Counted from the first letter of the stretch, positions 46,102 through 55,419 are shown. The stretch: DNA of 64,000 nt from Zoogloea sp. 1C4 (GCF_009469605.1 NZ_SSXU01000004.1:186001-250000); one strand, 5' to 3'. Notes: generated from the letters alone by a model not told the origin. Numbers and translations are program-made.

Positions 46102-47817
46102 ATGAGCTTCACCGTCCACGGTCTTGCTGTCTCCCAGGGCATCGCCATTGGCCACGCCCACCTGGTTTCCCACGCGCTGCTCGAAGTCGCCCACTTCACC
46201 GTGGCGCCCAAGCACGTGGAAGCCGAGGTCACCCGGCTGCGCAGCGCGGTGGCCAAGGTCAAGACCGAACTCGCCGGGCTCAAGGCCGCGTCGGGCTCGG
46301 CGCCCTCCGAAGTGGATGCCTTCCTGGGCATGCACATCATGTTCCTCGAAGACCCGATGCTGGTCGACGCCGCCGAGGCACTGATCCTCACCCGCCGCGC
46401 CAACGCCGAATGGGCGCTGGTGCAGCAGATGGAGCTGCTGGTCGAACAGTTCGAGGCCATCGAGGACGCCTACCTGCGCGAGCGCAAGGCCGACGTGGTG
46501 CAGGTGGTCGAGCGCGTCGTGAAGGTGCTGCTGGGCCACCCGGGCCACCTGCCGCCCAAGCGCAAGGACGGCCTCGGCACCATCGTCGTCGCCCACGATC
46601 TGTCGCCCACCGACACCATCGGCTTCAAGGATCACGCCGTCGCCGGCTTCATCACCGATGTGGGCGGCCCCACCGGCCACACCGCCATCGTCGCCCGCAG
46701 CCTGTCGATCCCCGCGGTGGTGGCTCTGCGCCACATCCGCCACGTGGTGAAGGACGACGAGCTCATCATCATCGACGGCATCCGCGGCGTGGTCATCGTC
46801 GATCCCGACGAGCGGGTGCTCGAGGAATACCGCCTGCGCAAGGCCGCGGTCGAGCTCGAACGCTCCAAGCTCAAGCGCCTCAAATCCACCCGCGCCGCCA
46901 CCCTCGACGGCGAAGAGGTGCAGATCCTCGCCAACATCGAACTCCCCCCCGACGCCATCCAGGCCAAAGGTGTCGAGGCCGACGGCGTGGGCCTGTTCCG
47001 CACCGAGTTCCTCTTCATGAGCCGCGACTCCTGGCCCGACGAGGACGAACAGTTCGAAGCCTACAAGTCGGTGGTCAAGACCATGGCCGGCAAGCCGGTC
47101 ACGGTGCGCACCCTCGACGTGGGCGCCGACAAGGAGCTCGAAGGCGCCACCCGCGCCGAGGACAACCCGGCCCTCGGCCTGCGGGCCATCCGCTACTGCC
47201 TGGCCGAACCCAAGATGTTCCTCACCCAGCTGCGGGCGCTGCTCAGGGCCAGTCACTTTGGCCGGATGAAGATCCTCATCCCGATGCTCGCCAGCAGCAA
47301 CGAGATCGACCAGACCCTGGTCCTCCTCGAAAAGGCCAAGGCCCAGCTGCGCGAACGCAAGATCAAGTTCGACGAATCGGTGCCGGTGGGCGGCATGATC
47401 GAAGTGCCCGCCGCCGCCCTGTGCCTCGGCGCCTTCACCAAGCGCCTGCAGTTCCTGTCAATCGGCACCAACGACCTGATCCAGTACACCCTCGCCATCG
47501 ACCGGGGCAACGAGGCCGTCGCCCACCTCTACAACCCGCTCCACCCGGCCGTGCTGCGGCTCATCCACCAGACCATCCAGGCCGGCGCCAAGGCCGGGGT
47601 GGATGTCTCGGTGTGCGGCGAGATGGCCGGCGACCCGGACTGCGCGCGCCTCCTGATCGGCATGGGCCTGCGCCAGTTCTCGATGCACCCGGCGCAGATC
47701 CTCGAGGTGAAGCAGGCCATCCTGCGCGCCGACGCCGCCGACCTCACGCCCAAGGTCCAGCGCCTGCTCAAGCTGGACGACCCGGACCGGGTCCGCGAGG
47801 CAGTCGAGAAGCTCTAG
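46102..47817 (+). CDS. ptsI: PTS enzyme I (phosphoenolpyruvate-protein phosphotransferase)
   Basis: Takes phosphate from PEP and passes it to HPr. The 571 residues have the HPr-binding helical domain, the phosphohistidine in [14 protein letters not shown], the PEP-binding barrel with [12 protein letters not shown], and the C-terminal active cysteine in [11 protein letters not shown]. Normal length. AAAGG lies 11 nt before the ATG; the spacer to ptsH holds the G-tract array. Last gene of the gshAB-apbE-PTS block. Confidence 0.97.
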   Translation: MSFTVHGLAVSQGIAIGHAHLVSHALLEVAHFTVAPKHVEAEVTRLRSAVAKVKTELAGLKAASGSAPSEVDAFLGMHIMFLEDPMLVDAAEALILTRRANAEWALVQQMELLVEQFEAIEDAYLRERKADVVQVVERVVKVLLGHPGHLPPKRKDGLGTIVVAHDLSPTDTIGFKDHAVAGFITDVGGPTGHTAIVARSLSIPAVVALRHIRHVVKDDELIIIDGIRGVVIVDPDERVLEEYRLRKAAVELERSKLKRLKSTRAATLDGEEVQILANIELPPDAIQAKGVEADGVGLFRTEFLFMSRDSWPDEDEQFEAYKSVVKTMAGKPVTVRTLDVGADKELEGATRAEDNPALGLRAIRYCLAEPKMFLTQLRALLRASHFGRMKILIPMLASSNEIDQTLVLLEKAKAQLRERKIKFDESVPVGGMIEVPAAALCLGAFTKRLQFLSIGTNDLIQYTLAIDRGNEAVAHLYNPLHPAVLRLIHQTIQAGAKAGVDVSVCGEMAGDPDCARLLIGMGLRQFSMHPAQILEVKQAILRADAADLTPKVQRLLKLDDPDRVREAVEKL

Positions 47818-47837
47818 GCCGCGCACAGGCCCGGGGT

Positions 47838-47867
47838 TTGACTTGCCCCCGGCCATCGCGCTAATCT
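47838..47867 (+). promoter_or_regulatory. Candidate promoter of metXW
   Basis: TTGACT (47838-47843), an 18-bp spacer and TAATCT (47862-47867) would start RNA near 47874-47876, exactly at the 5' edge of the riboswitch P1 helix. The -35 matches five of six positions and the -10 three of six. The position relative to the aptamer is the strongest support. Confidence 0.5.
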
Positions 47868-47875
47868 TGGTTCTC

Positions 47876-47928
47876 AGCGCCGATTTGAACCCTTCAGCTT
47901 GCGGGCGCTTTAAAAGTACGGCTAAAGC
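47876..47928 (+). promoter_or_regulatory. SAM-II (SAM-alpha) riboswitch aptamer upstream of metX
   Basis: The stretch carries the SAM-II core words in order: GATTTGAACC (47882-47891), GCTTGCGGGCGC (47897-47908), TTTAAAA (47909-47915) and GCTAAAGC (47921-47928). P1 is a perfect 6-bp helix, AGCGCC (47876-47881) with GGCGCT (47904-47909). A second helix pairing GCTT (47897-47900) with AAGC (47925-47928) closes the H-type pseudoknot typical of the class. The gene downstream is metX, a classic SAM-II target. Binding of S-adenosylmethionine should lower metX expression. Confidence 0.88.
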
Positions 47929-47935
47929 GACGGCA

Positions 47936-47969
47936 GCCCAGTCCGCGACCGTTCGCCGGCTGGGTTTTT
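47936..47969 (+). terminator. Intrinsic terminator in the metX leader (riboswitch expression platform)
   Basis: CCCAG (47937-47941) pairs with CTGGG (47960-47964) and an inner helix GCGA/TCGC (47945-47948 with 47953-47956) continues the stem, followed by T5 at 47965 and a second T4. It lies between the SAM-II aptamer and the metX ATG. GGCT at 47920-47923 and GGGC at 47903-47906 are complementary to AGCC/GCCC at the terminator base (47935-47939), so an antiterminator that competes with the aptamer is possible. Confidence 0.75.
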
Positions 47970-47989
47970 CGTTTTGGGACGAAACACGA

Positions 47990-49123
47990 ATGCAAGAAGC
48001 TCAATCCGTTGCACAATCGGTTGGTCTGGTCGTACCCCAGACAGCGCACTTCACCGAGCCCCTGCCGCTCAAGAGCGGCGGCGTGCTGCCCCAGTACGAC
48101 CTCGTCTATGAAACCTACGGCACCCTCAACGCCGCCCGCAGCAACGCGGTGCTTGTGTGCCACGCCCTGTCCGGCTCCCACCACGTAGCCGGACAGTACG
48201 CCGACGGCAGCGTCGGCTGGTGGGACAACCTGGTCGGCCCCGGCAAACCCCTCGACACCAACCGTTTCTTCGTGATCGGGGTGAACAACCTGGGCGGCTG
48301 TTACGGCAGCTCGGGGCCCAACAGCACCAACCCGGCCACCGGCAAGCCGTGGGGCGCCGACTTCCCCTTCGTCACCGTCGAAGACTGGGTCGACGCCCAG
48401 GCCCGCCTGGCGGATCGCCTCGGCATCGAGCGCTTTGCGGCGGTGGTCGGCGGCAGCCTCGGCGGCATGCAGGCCCTGTCGTGGACGCTGCAATACCCCG
48501 ACCGCGTCGCCCACGCGCTGGTGATCGCCTCGGCGCCCAAGCTCACCGCCCAGAACATCGCCTTCAACGAAGTCGCCCGCCAGGCGATTTTGAAGGATCC
48601 GGATTTCCACGCCGGCCACTACTACGAGCACGGCGTGGTGCCCACCCGCGGCCTCGCGCTGGCGCGGATGATCGGCCACATCACCTATCTGTCCGACGAC
48701 GCCATGGGCCAGAAATTCGGCCGGGCGCTGCGCCACGACAAGCCGGTGTTCAGCTACGACGTGGAATTCGAGATCGAATCCTACTTGCGCTACCAGGGCG
48801 ACAAGTTCGCCGGCTACTTCGACGCCAACACCTACCTGCTCACCACCAAGGCGCTGGATTACTACGACCCAGCCTTCGACTACAACGGTGATCTGGTGGC
48901 CGCCCTCGAGCGCGCCAAGGCCGACTACCTGGTGGTGTCCTTCACCACCGACTGGCGCTTCGCCCCGTCCCGCAGCCGCGAGATCGTCTACGCCCTGATG
49001 CACAGCGACCGCCGCGTGAGCTACGCCGAGATCGACTGCGCCGCCGGCCACGACTCCTTCCTCCTCGACGAGCCCCAGTACCACGCCGTGCTGCAGGCCT
49101 ACATCGACAACATCCAACTGTGA
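47990..49123 (+). CDS. metX: Homoserine O-acyltransferase MetX
   Basis: Acylates homoserine (acetyl or succinyl) in methionine synthesis. The 377-residue alpha/beta hydrolase has the nucleophile Ser156 in [13 protein letters not shown], the catalytic Asp in [13 protein letters not shown] and His in [12 protein letters not shown]. The ATG at 47990 follows the riboswitch and terminator. Partnered with metW 10 bp downstream; MetX/MetW pairs in Proteobacteria are often succinyl-CoA dependent, so the acyl donor is left open. Confidence 0.95.
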   Translation: MQEAQSVAQSVGLVVPQTAHFTEPLPLKSGGVLPQYDLVYETYGTLNAARSNAVLVCHALSGSHHVAGQYADGSVGWWDNLVGPGKPLDTNRFFVIGVNNLGGCYGSSGPNSTNPATGKPWGADFPFVTVEDWVDAQARLADRLGIERFAAVVGGSLGGMQALSWTLQYPDRVAHALVIASAPKLTAQNIAFNEVARQAILKDPDFHAGHYYEHGVVPTRGLALARMIGHITYLSDDAMGQKFGRALRHDKPVFSYDVEFEIESYLRYQGDKFAGYFDANTYLLTTKALDYYDPAFDYNGDLVAALERAKADYLVVSFTTDWRFAPSRSREIVYALMHSDRRVSYAEIDCAAGHDSFLLDEPQYHAVLQAYIDNIQL

Positions 49124-49133
49124 GGGCGGCACG

Positions 49134-49736
49134 ATGAGCTTCCACCGCTTCGACTACGACGTGATCGCCAACTGGATCGAACCCGGCGAGCGCGTCCTCG
49201 ACCTCGGCTGCGGCGACGGCAGCCTGCTGCGCTATCTGGGCGACGTGCGCCAGGTGCGCGGCTACGGCGTCGAGAACGACCCGGCGCGCCTGCTGGCCTG
49301 CGCCCGCAACGGCGTCAACGTGATCCAGATCGACATGGAACAAGGCCTTGCCGGCTTCGACGACGGCTTCTTCGACCACGTCATCATGAGCCTCTCCCTG
49401 CAGGCCATGCGCAACACCCAGGGCATCCTCAAGGAAATGCTGCGGGTCGGCCACGAGGCCGTCGTCAGCTTCCCCAACTTCGCCTACTGGCGCCACCGCC
49501 AGTCCATCCTCAACGGCCGCATGCCGGTGTCGAAGAACCTGCCCTACCAGTGGTACGACACGCCCAACGTGCGCTTCTTCACCATCGCCGACTTCGACGC
49601 CCTGTGCGAACAGGAAGGCATCGTGATCCGCGAGCGGCTGGCCTTCGACGAGGACAAGGTGATCGTGGACGAGCCCAACTTCCTCGCCAGCGTCGCCCTC
49701 TACCGGCTCGCCCGGGCCGACGGCGCCGCCGGCTGA
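49134..49736 (+). CDS. metW: Methionine biosynthesis protein MetW
   Basis: A 200-residue SAM-methyltransferase-fold protein that works with MetX. It has the SAM-binding [31 protein letters not shown] and IVSFPNF-like [12 protein letters not shown]. Adjacent to metX on the same strand and covered by the same riboswitch. Its fold suggests SAM binding, though its known role is as a partner of the acyltransferase. Confidence 0.95.
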   Translation: MSFHRFDYDVIANWIEPGERVLDLGCGDGSLLRYLGDVRQVRGYGVENDPARLLACARNGVNVIQIDMEQGLAGFDDGFFDHVIMSLSLQAMRNTQGILKEMLRVGHEAVVSFPNFAYWRHRQSILNGRMPVSKNLPYQWYDTPNVRFFTIADFDALCEQEGIVIRERLAFDEDKVIVDEPNFLASVALYRLARADGAAG

Positions 49737-49797
49737 CGGCCCGGCGGGGATTGAACACTCATCCCCGCCGCCCCCTGCATACGTTCCGGAGCCTGCC

Positions 49798-50652
49798 ATG
49801 CCCACCCCGCAACCCGGCATCCTTCAGCCGCTGCCGCCCCTCTCCCGCTATCTCGTCTTCGCCCTTGAGCCCGACACCGACGTCGCCGCCGGCCTCAAGG
49901 CCCTGGTGGAGCTCGTCGATGGCGACGCCACCGTCGCCGGCATCGGCGAAGCGCCCCTGTCGGCCATCGGCCGCAGCGTCCCCGGCCTGCGCCCCTTCCC
50001 GCCCCTGGCCGGCCCCGGCGTGAGCATTCCATCCACGCCCGCCGCCCTGTGGCTGTGGCTGCGCGGTAACGACCGAGGCGAACTGCTGCTGCGCGGCCGC
50101 CGCATCGAGCAGGCCATGGCCCCGGCCTTCCGCCTCGTCGAAACCTGGGACGGCTTCAAGCACGGCAGCGGTCGCGACCTCACCGGCTACGAGGACGGCA
50201 CCGAGAACCCGGAAGGCGAAGAAGCCGTCGCCGCCGCCATCGCCGCGGATGGCTCCAGCCTCGTTGCCGTGCAGCGCTGGGAGCACAACTTCAGCCGCTT
50301 CGAGGCCATACAGCCCGAAGAGCGCGACCACTGCATCGGCCGCCGCAGGTCCGACAACGAAGAGCTCGACGACGCCCCCGAATCCGCCCACGTGAAGCGC
50401 ACCGCCCAGGAAAGCTTCGACCCCGAAGCCTTTGTGGTACGCCGCTCCATGCCCTGGGCCGACGCCAGCGCCGCAGGCCTGATGTTCGTCGCCTTCGGCC
50501 ACAGCCTGGATGCCTTCGAAGCACAGATGCGGCGCATGGTCGGGCTGGACGACGGCATCGTCGACGCCTTGTTCCGCTTCACCCGGCCGCTATCCGGCGC
50601 CTATTTCTGGTGCCCGCCGGTCAAGGGCGGCAAGCTGCAGCTGCCCCTGTAA
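49798..50652 (+). CDS. Dye-decolorizing peroxidase (DyP type)
   Basis: Heme peroxidase of 284 residues. It has the DyP signature GYEDGTENP (130-138) with distal Asp133, the proximal-histidine region SAHVKRT, and the C-terminal LSGAYFWCPP. There is no Tat or Sec signal, so it is cytoplasmic or loaded into an encapsulin; no encapsulin gene is nearby. It stands alone after metW with its own ribosome site region and ends at a GC hairpin. Confidence 0.9.
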   Translation: MPTPQPGILQPLPPLSRYLVFALEPDTDVAAGLKALVELVDGDATVAGIGEAPLSAIGRSVPGLRPFPPLAGPGVSIPSTPAALWLWLRGNDRGELLLRGRRIEQAMAPAFRLVETWDGFKHGSGRDLTGYEDGTENPEGEEAVAAAIAADGSSLVAVQRWEHNFSRFEAIQPEERDHCIGRRRSDNEELDDAPESAHVKRTAQESFDPEAFVVRRSMPWADASAAGLMFVAFGHSLDAFEAQMRRMVGLDDGIVDALFRFTRPLSGAYFWCPPVKGGKLQLPL

Positions 50653-50664
50653 TCCCCAAACGAT

Positions 50665-50686
50665 GACGGCGCCCGAAGGCGCCGTT
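50665..50686. terminator. Terminator-like hairpin between the DyP gene and the PEP-CTERM gene
   Basis: ACGGCGCC (50666-50673) and GGCGCCGT (50678-50685) form an 8-bp perfect stem with a CGAA tetraloop, followed by a broken T-rich stretch (TTGTCGTCTTG). It separates two convergent genes, where a terminator is expected. The weak T-run lowers confidence. Confidence 0.55.
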
Positions 50687-50708
50687 GTCGTCTTGCGGCC
50701 CGGGTAGG

Positions 50709-52316
50709 TCAGCGCCTGCGGCGAGCCATCCCCAGCAGGCCCGACACACCCAGCGCCACGAGCGCGCCGCTTGCCGGCTCGGGAATCTTCAGGTCAAACG
50801 CCACCGTCCGCGCGCCATTGACGTCGTGGTAGGCGAGCGTCCCCGAACCGGCCAGTTCGAGAAATGCGCCCTCAACGAAGTCGTCCGCAGCGTTGAGGCT
50901 CGCGGCCGTCACGTCGATGGGCACCGTGAACACCAGCATCTCGTCAGGGTGGATGACGAAGCTATAGCCGCGGGTGAATGCCGCCAGCACGTCATCCGGG
51001 AAGAAAGGTTCGAGATCCTCGTCCAGCAGCGAGAAGTCGATGCCGTCGAGGGTGAGATCCAGGCTGCCGTCGTTGGTGACCACGATCTGCATGAAATCGA
51101 GGATGCCGGTGTCGAAGCCGCCCAAAGGCACCCGCAGCAGGCGCTTGAGGTTGTTGCGCAGCAGACCGACGCTTCTCACCGACAGATTCCCTCCGGCAAC
51201 CGGCTGATAGACCGGCAGCAGGCTCGAGTCGATGGCGCTCAGGCCGGTGGACGCCAGCACGCTGGCCTTGTAGAAGTCGGTGCCGGTCAGGCCGGCCGAC
51301 AGGGAAGGCGTATCCCGCAACTGCACCGTGTAGCTGTCTGCCTTGCCCACAAAGGCGTAGTCGTCCATGCGGACTGGCGAGACGTAGGATGCGTCGAGTG
51401 TCGATGTCTCCCCACGGCCATCCCAGGTAACGTTTGCGCCGACGGAAATCGTCTTGCTCGCAAAGCTGCCACTGAAGCTGAAATCCACCGACTTGACGCG
51501 CTCCTCTTCCAGCGAGAACGACGCCGCCGATCCATTCACCGACCCCGTGGCCACCGAACTGCCATTCACCAGCAAGGTGGTGATCCGGTCGGCCTTCGCG
51601 GCCACCGTCACCGACTGGGAGCCGGCGTAGGTGTTCTCGATGGACCCGTAACCCTGGAGTGTGGCGCTGAGATCCGCTCCACCCTTGAAATACGCCCCGA
51701 CGTAGCTGCACACGCCAGTCCTGGTGCCGGCCGCCCCCACCGTGAGCGGGCAGCCGGCCTCGCCGGGCAGCAGGTAGCTGCGGGTGAGGGCATACGACTT
51801 GTCGAACTGGGCGTAGCTACCGGCCGGGTTGGCGTAGCCGGTCAGGCTCTGCCAGCCCGCCGGGATCGGGTGCTCGTTGGTCACACCGGCGCCGGGATTG
51901 ACGAAGTTGATGCGGTCCACGTCGGTCTGCAGGACGCCCTTGCTCTGGTCGAGCAGGCTGACTTCCCAGGCTTCCTGGTTCTCGGTTTCGAATTCACCGC
52001 GGAAGGTGAGCGAATAGGATGGCGATGGACCGGCGGTCGAGCTCATCGTGCGGCTGCCGCTGGCGTACTGTTTGTCGCCATCGGTACAACCGAGGAAGGG
52101 GATGCACACGTTGTCCACGTTTTCCGCCCGGAACCCGGCGCTGACGGACGACGGCAACGTGCCGGTGTAGGACCAGCCCGACTGGTTGAACAGCGACGCC
52201 GATCCGTAGAACTGCCCATCGGCGAGCACCGGCAAGGCATGGGCTGCCGTACCGATCACCATCGTCGCGCCCCCGAACGCCATGCGAAGCAAGCGCAAAT
52301 GCGGTCCGTATCTCAT
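50709..52316 (-). CDS. PEP-CTERM sorting-domain exported protein, function unknown
   Basis: A 535-residue secreted protein. It has an N-terminal signal peptide ending near AHALP and a C-terminal PEP-CTERM tail (IPEPASGALVALG, then a hydrophobic stretch and MARRRR), the tag processed by exosortase. The body is Ser/Thr/Gly-rich with no enzyme motif that I recognise. The ATG at 52316 has GGGAGGTG upstream, a strong ribosome site, and gives a clean signal peptide; an upstream in-frame start at 52349 does not. It lies 103 bp downstream of a regulator gene on the same strand. The exosortase is not in this window. Confidence 0.85.
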   Translation of the reverse strand: MRYGPHLRLLRMAFGGATMVIGTAAHALPVLADGQFYGSASLFNQSGWSYTGTLPSSVSAGFRAENVDNVCIPFLGCTDGDKQYASGSRTMSSTAGPSPSYSLTFRGEFETENQEAWEVSLLDQSKGVLQTDVDRINFVNPGAGVTNEHPIPAGWQSLTGYANPAGSYAQFDKSYALTRSYLLPGEAGCPLTVGAAGTRTGVCSYVGAYFKGGADLSATLQGYGSIENTYAGSQSVTVAAKADRITTLLVNGSSVATGSVNGSAASFSLEEERVKSVDFSFSGSFASKTISVGANVTWDGRGETSTLDASYVSPVRMDDYAFVGKADSYTVQLRDTPSLSAGLTGTDFYKASVLASTGLSAIDSSLLPVYQPVAGGNLSVRSVGLLRNNLKRLLRVPLGGFDTGILDFMQIVVTNDGSLDLTLDGIDFSLLDEDLEPFFPDDVLAAFTRGYSFVIHPDEMLVFTVPIDVTAASLNAADDFVEGAFLELAGSGTLAYHDVNGARTVAFDLKIPEPASGALVALGVSGLLGMARRRR

Positions 52317-52419
52317 CTGACACCTCCCTTGAATGCAGTGACCTGACATCGGTTCGACGCCCGCCTGCCAAGCGGAGCGACACTGCGTTCAGGCTACATG
52401 CGGCGAGGTTCCAGAACGG

Positions 52420-54216
52420 TTACACCGTCAGCGCACCCTTGGCCCGCTCCAGCATCTCGCGCAGATGCTGCCGGTAGCCGACGACCCACGGAGCGGCGGT
52501 CTCACCGGGGAGGAACTCGCCCGCGTAAAGCCGGACGGCCTCGGCCACGCGGTCCTGCCGCCCGCCGGCGCTGGCCAGACGGCCAAGCAGTTCGCAGGCA
52601 TCGACCGAACACAGGCTGCTTGGCAGGCTGACGAAGCCGTGCTTCACATTCACCCAGTTCAGCGGCGGCTCGCCTTCGCGGCGCCCGAGGCGGCGCAGGC
52701 GGTGGAGGGCGACCTTCAGGTTCTGCATGGCCTGGGCGCCTTCCGAATCCGGCCACAGCATGTCGGCGAGGCGTTCCGCCGGCACCTTCTGGCCGCCGGC
52801 GCAGATCAGGGCGATCAGCAGCATCTTGGTGCGCACGCCCTTCCAGTCCCGGTCATAGATTCGCCGACCGTCGATCTCGACGACAAACTCGCCCAGGGTG
52901 CGGATGTTCACCCGCGCGCCGGTCTCGGTCGATCCGCGGGACGCGGGGGTCAAGACAGATTCCAGCTCGGCCAGCCAGGCGGCGTTGCGGTGGAGCGGCA
53001 CCAGCCGCTCGCCGACGGGCACGAGTTCGCGGGCGGCAGCGAGCATCCGCCGGGCCCGGTCGAATTCGCCAGCGCGCACGTCGAGCATCGCCTGCTCCTG
53101 ACGGGCCACCGCGGCCACCCGACGCAGGCCCAGATGCAGCCAGCGGAGCACCCAGACGGCGGCCAGGGCGCGGGCTTCGGGACCGCGCTGCAGGTCGGCC
53201 AGGGCCTGGATCCGCAGCAGGCGGGCGATCGTCGAGGTCATCCGGCAATCGTCCGGTGCGCAGCCGGACAGGCATTCGTCGCCATGCACCAGCGCCCGCA
53301 GGGGCTGCCCGTCCCGCAAGGCCAGCGCGCCGAGGGCGAGGTGGCGGTAGGCCTGGAGCAGCGCCTGGCGCGCCGGGATGACCCGCTCGCCGAGCGCCTG
53401 GGCCAGCTTCCGCACCTCGTCGCAACGGCCCAGATCGGCCGCGGCGTAGGTCCGGTGGGCCAGCAGCGGCAGGGCCACGGCGTCGGACAGCGTCTCCACC
53501 CCGGGCAGCCCCGCGCCCGCCGAGAGGATCCCATGGGCCCGCTCCGCATCGCCGGCCAGCAGGCCGATGAGGCCGAGGGCGCTGTGCACCAGCCCCCGCG
53601 GCAGCAGACCGGCGCCATCCAGATGGCACAGGAGCTCGACGTCGGAGAGCCTCACGTCGGCCCGCGTCACTTCGCCGGCCAGGCAATCGACAAAGCAGGC
53701 CAGCGTGCGGTGGACCAGCTCCAGCGGCAACGAGCCCACCGCGACGGCAATCCGCTCGCCTTCGGCAAAGGCGGCGCGGGCGAGGTCCACATTGCTGTCG
53801 AGGATCAGGGTCAGCAACCCCTTGCGCAGCAGCAACGCCGAGCGGGCATGGGGCGACAGGGCTGCGTCCCGGGCGATCAGCTCGGCCAGGCGGGCCCGCA
53901 GGATGTCGAGGGGCTCGTCGCCGGCATCGCCCCGCAGCCGGGCGTCGCAGGCTGCGGCGCAGCCCAGGGCCTGGAGGTCGGGCGGCGCTTTGCCGGCCGG
54001 ATCGACCAGCCGTGACGCCAGTAGCGCGATCTCGGCGCGGGGGTCATCCACGAGGCCAAGGAGCTCGACGCTGCGGGCGCCGGCCGCCTGCAGCATGAGC
54101 AGGCCCGCCCGAGCGCCGTGAAAATCCATCTCGAACCAGCGTCGCAGGCAGGTCCGTTCCAGCGTGGCGCAGGGATAGGGCAAGGCTAGCGGGGAATTCT
54201 CGGGCGTCTCGGTCAT
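52420..54216 (-). CDS. Winged-helix (BTAD/SARP-like) transcriptional regulator with TPR-like N-terminus
   Basis: A 598-residue cytoplasmic protein. The N-terminal 430 residues are helical and alanine/leucine-rich with a TPR-like pattern. The C-terminal part starts VNIRTLGEFVVEIDGRRI and continues with RTKMLLIALICAGGQKVPAERLADMLWPDSEG, the OmpR/SARP-type winged helix, then LKVALHRLRRLG. No Walker motif is present, unlike MalT/LuxR-type STANDs. The ATG at 54216 has GGGAG only 2 nt upstream, so the start is provisional. It precedes the PEP-CTERM gene and may regulate it. Confidence 0.8.
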   Translation of the reverse strand: MTETPENSPLALPYPCATLERTCLRRWFEMDFHGARAGLLMLQAAGARSVELLGLVDDPRAEIALLASRLVDPAGKAPPDLQALGCAAACDARLRGDAGDEPLDILRARLAELIARDAALSPHARSALLLRKGLLTLILDSNVDLARAAFAEGERIAVAVGSLPLELVHRTLACFVDCLAGEVTRADVRLSDVELLCHLDGAGLLPRGLVHSALGLIGLLAGDAERAHGILSAGAGLPGVETLSDAVALPLLAHRTYAAADLGRCDEVRKLAQALGERVIPARQALLQAYRHLALGALALRDGQPLRALVHGDECLSGCAPDDCRMTSTIARLLRIQALADLQRGPEARALAAVWVLRWLHLGLRRVAAVARQEQAMLDVRAGEFDRARRMLAAARELVPVGERLVPLHRNAAWLAELESVLTPASRGSTETGARVNIRTLGEFVVEIDGRRIYDRDWKGVRTKMLLIALICAGGQKVPAERLADMLWPDSEGAQAMQNLKVALHRLRRLGRREGEPPLNWVNVKHGFVSLPSSLCSVDACELLGRLASAGGRQDRVAEAVRLYAGEFLPGETAAPWVVGYRQHLREMLERAKGALTV

Positions 54217-54290
54217 GGCTCCCACACCGGGGTCGGGCTGGCGCCCGTGACCCGCTTGATCTCGTCCACCATTTAGCCATGAGATGTGTG

Positions 54291-54313
54291 ATCCCCTGAC
54301 GGCGGCAGGGGAT
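54291..54313. promoter_or_regulatory. Candidate operator: perfect inverted repeat in the divergent promoter region
   Basis: ATCCCCTG (54291-54298) and CAGGGGAT (54306-54313) are perfect 8-bp arms 7 bp apart. The element lies 75 bp upstream of the winged-helix regulator and 117 bp upstream of the RNase H-like gene. A dyad of this size and spacing is typical of a dimeric regulator site. Confidence 0.5.
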
Positions 54314-54320
54314 TGTTGGT

Positions 54321-54337
54321 GATTTTTTACAAAAATC
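54321..54337. other. AT-rich inverted repeat in the same region
   Basis: GATTTTT (54321-54327) and AAAAATC (54331-54337) surround TAC. It is the most AT-rich spot between the divergent genes and may be part of a promoter or a second binding site. It lies 8 bp from the GC-rich dyad. Confidence 0.4.
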
Positions 54338-54429
54338 GCATTTATCCAGTTTTTCCGCCTGACGCGACAAACCCACCGGAAGGCCGTAAAGTCGGCCCTG
54401 CCCTCCCCTGCCGGTCTTCCATCGCTGCC

Positions 54430-54903
54430 GTGACTCGCCCCGCTCCCCTCCCGCCGCCCGCCGACGCCTGGCTCATCTGGTTCGACGGTGCCGCACACCC
54501 CAATCCCGGGCGGATCGGCCTTGGTGCGCTGCTGCTGGGGCCCGAGGGCCAGCGGATGGATGTGTCGGAGCCCGGCGGGCGCACCGGCTGCAACAACGAG
54601 GCCGAGCTGCTGGCCCTGGGACGGGCGCTGGAGCTGGCGCTCGCCGCCGGCGCGCAGCATCTGGTGGTGAAGGGAGACAGCGATTTTGCGGTGCGTCACC
54701 TGCGGGGCGAGGCGCACACCGCAGTACCGCGGCTGGTCGGCCTCATCGACGGCACCCTCGCCCTGCTGGCGCGCTTCACGTCGGTGCGGCTGGAATGGGT
54801 GCCCCGCCACCGCAACCCGGACGCCGACCGGCTCTCCCGGGCCGCCATCGGCCTGCCCGACAAGCCTCCGCTACGCCCCGTCTCGCGGCGCCGCCGGCGC
54901 TAG
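54430..54903 (+). CDS. RNase HI-like protein
   Basis: A 157-residue RNase H fold protein. The catalytic acids are all present: D19 in WFDGAAHPNPG, E59 in NNEAELLAL, D83 in VKGDSD and the last Asp in RHRNPDADRLSRAA. It resembles the short RNase HI/reverse-transcriptase-like group rather than canonical RnhA. The GTG at 54430 gives the cleanest N-terminus, but no strong ribosome site is seen and a TTG at 54313 is in frame. Its 3' end overlaps the convergent Gx transporter gene by 33 bp. Confidence 0.82.
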   Translation: MTRPAPLPPPADAWLIWFDGAAHPNPGRIGLGALLLGPEGQRMDVSEPGGRTGCNNEAELLALGRALELALAAGAQHLVVKGDSDFAVRHLRGEAHTAVPRLVGLIDGTLALLARFTSVRLEWVPRHRNPDADRLSRAAIGLPDKPPLRPVSRRRRR

Positions 54904-55419
54904 TTCGGCATCCAGCAGCCGGGCCGCGACGAGGCCGTTGACCAGCCCGAAGAGCGTCGCAGCCAGCGCAAACACCGGCACCAGATAGAACACCCCGTCG
55001 TGGGGCACCAGCCACAGGCGGGCCACCACCAGCTGGCCGCCGATGTGGGCGAAAGCCGCCAGCACGCTGTGGCTCACCGGCCCGAACCAGCGCCTGGGCA
55101 GATGCATCGCCGCCCCCAGCACGGCCAGGCTGGCGAGGCTGCCGGCGAGGCTCAGGAAGAAGCCCGGCGCCAGGAACTGCCCCAGCACGAGGCTCCCCAC
55201 CAGCACCCGCAACAGCGCCACCCAGGCCGCTTCGCGCCAGCCCCAGCGGGCCAGCACCACCAGCGTCACGATGTTGGCGAGCCCCGGCTTGACGCCAGGC
55301 AGCGGGAGCGGGATCGCCGCCTCGGCCACCGTGAGCACGATGGCGGCCGCCGCATGACGCGCCACCCGGTGGTCGTCGGCGGTGGGGACGAGGCGGATCT
55401 CAGTAGTTGAGGGAGTCAT
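54871..55419 (-). CDS. Gx transporter family membrane protein
   Basis: A 182-residue protein with about five transmembrane helices, matching the Gx transporter family (once labelled heptaprenyl diphosphate synthase component I): EAAIPLPLPGVKPGLANIVTL near the N-terminus and FLSLAGSLASLAVL are typical. Its start overlaps the NusG_II protein gene by 20 bp. Gx and NusG_II genes often occur with apbE and electron-transport genes; here apbE is about 10 kb away. Substrate unknown. Confidence 0.82.
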   Translation of the reverse strand: MTPSTTEIRLVPTADDHRVARHAAAAIVLTVAEAAIPLPLPGVKPGLANIVTLVVLARWGWREAAWVALLRVLVGSLVLGQFLAPGFFLSLAGSLASLAVLGAAMHLPRRWFGPVSHSVLAAFAHIGGQLVVARLWLVPHDGVFYLVPVFALAATLFGLVNGLVAARLLDAELAPAAPRDGA

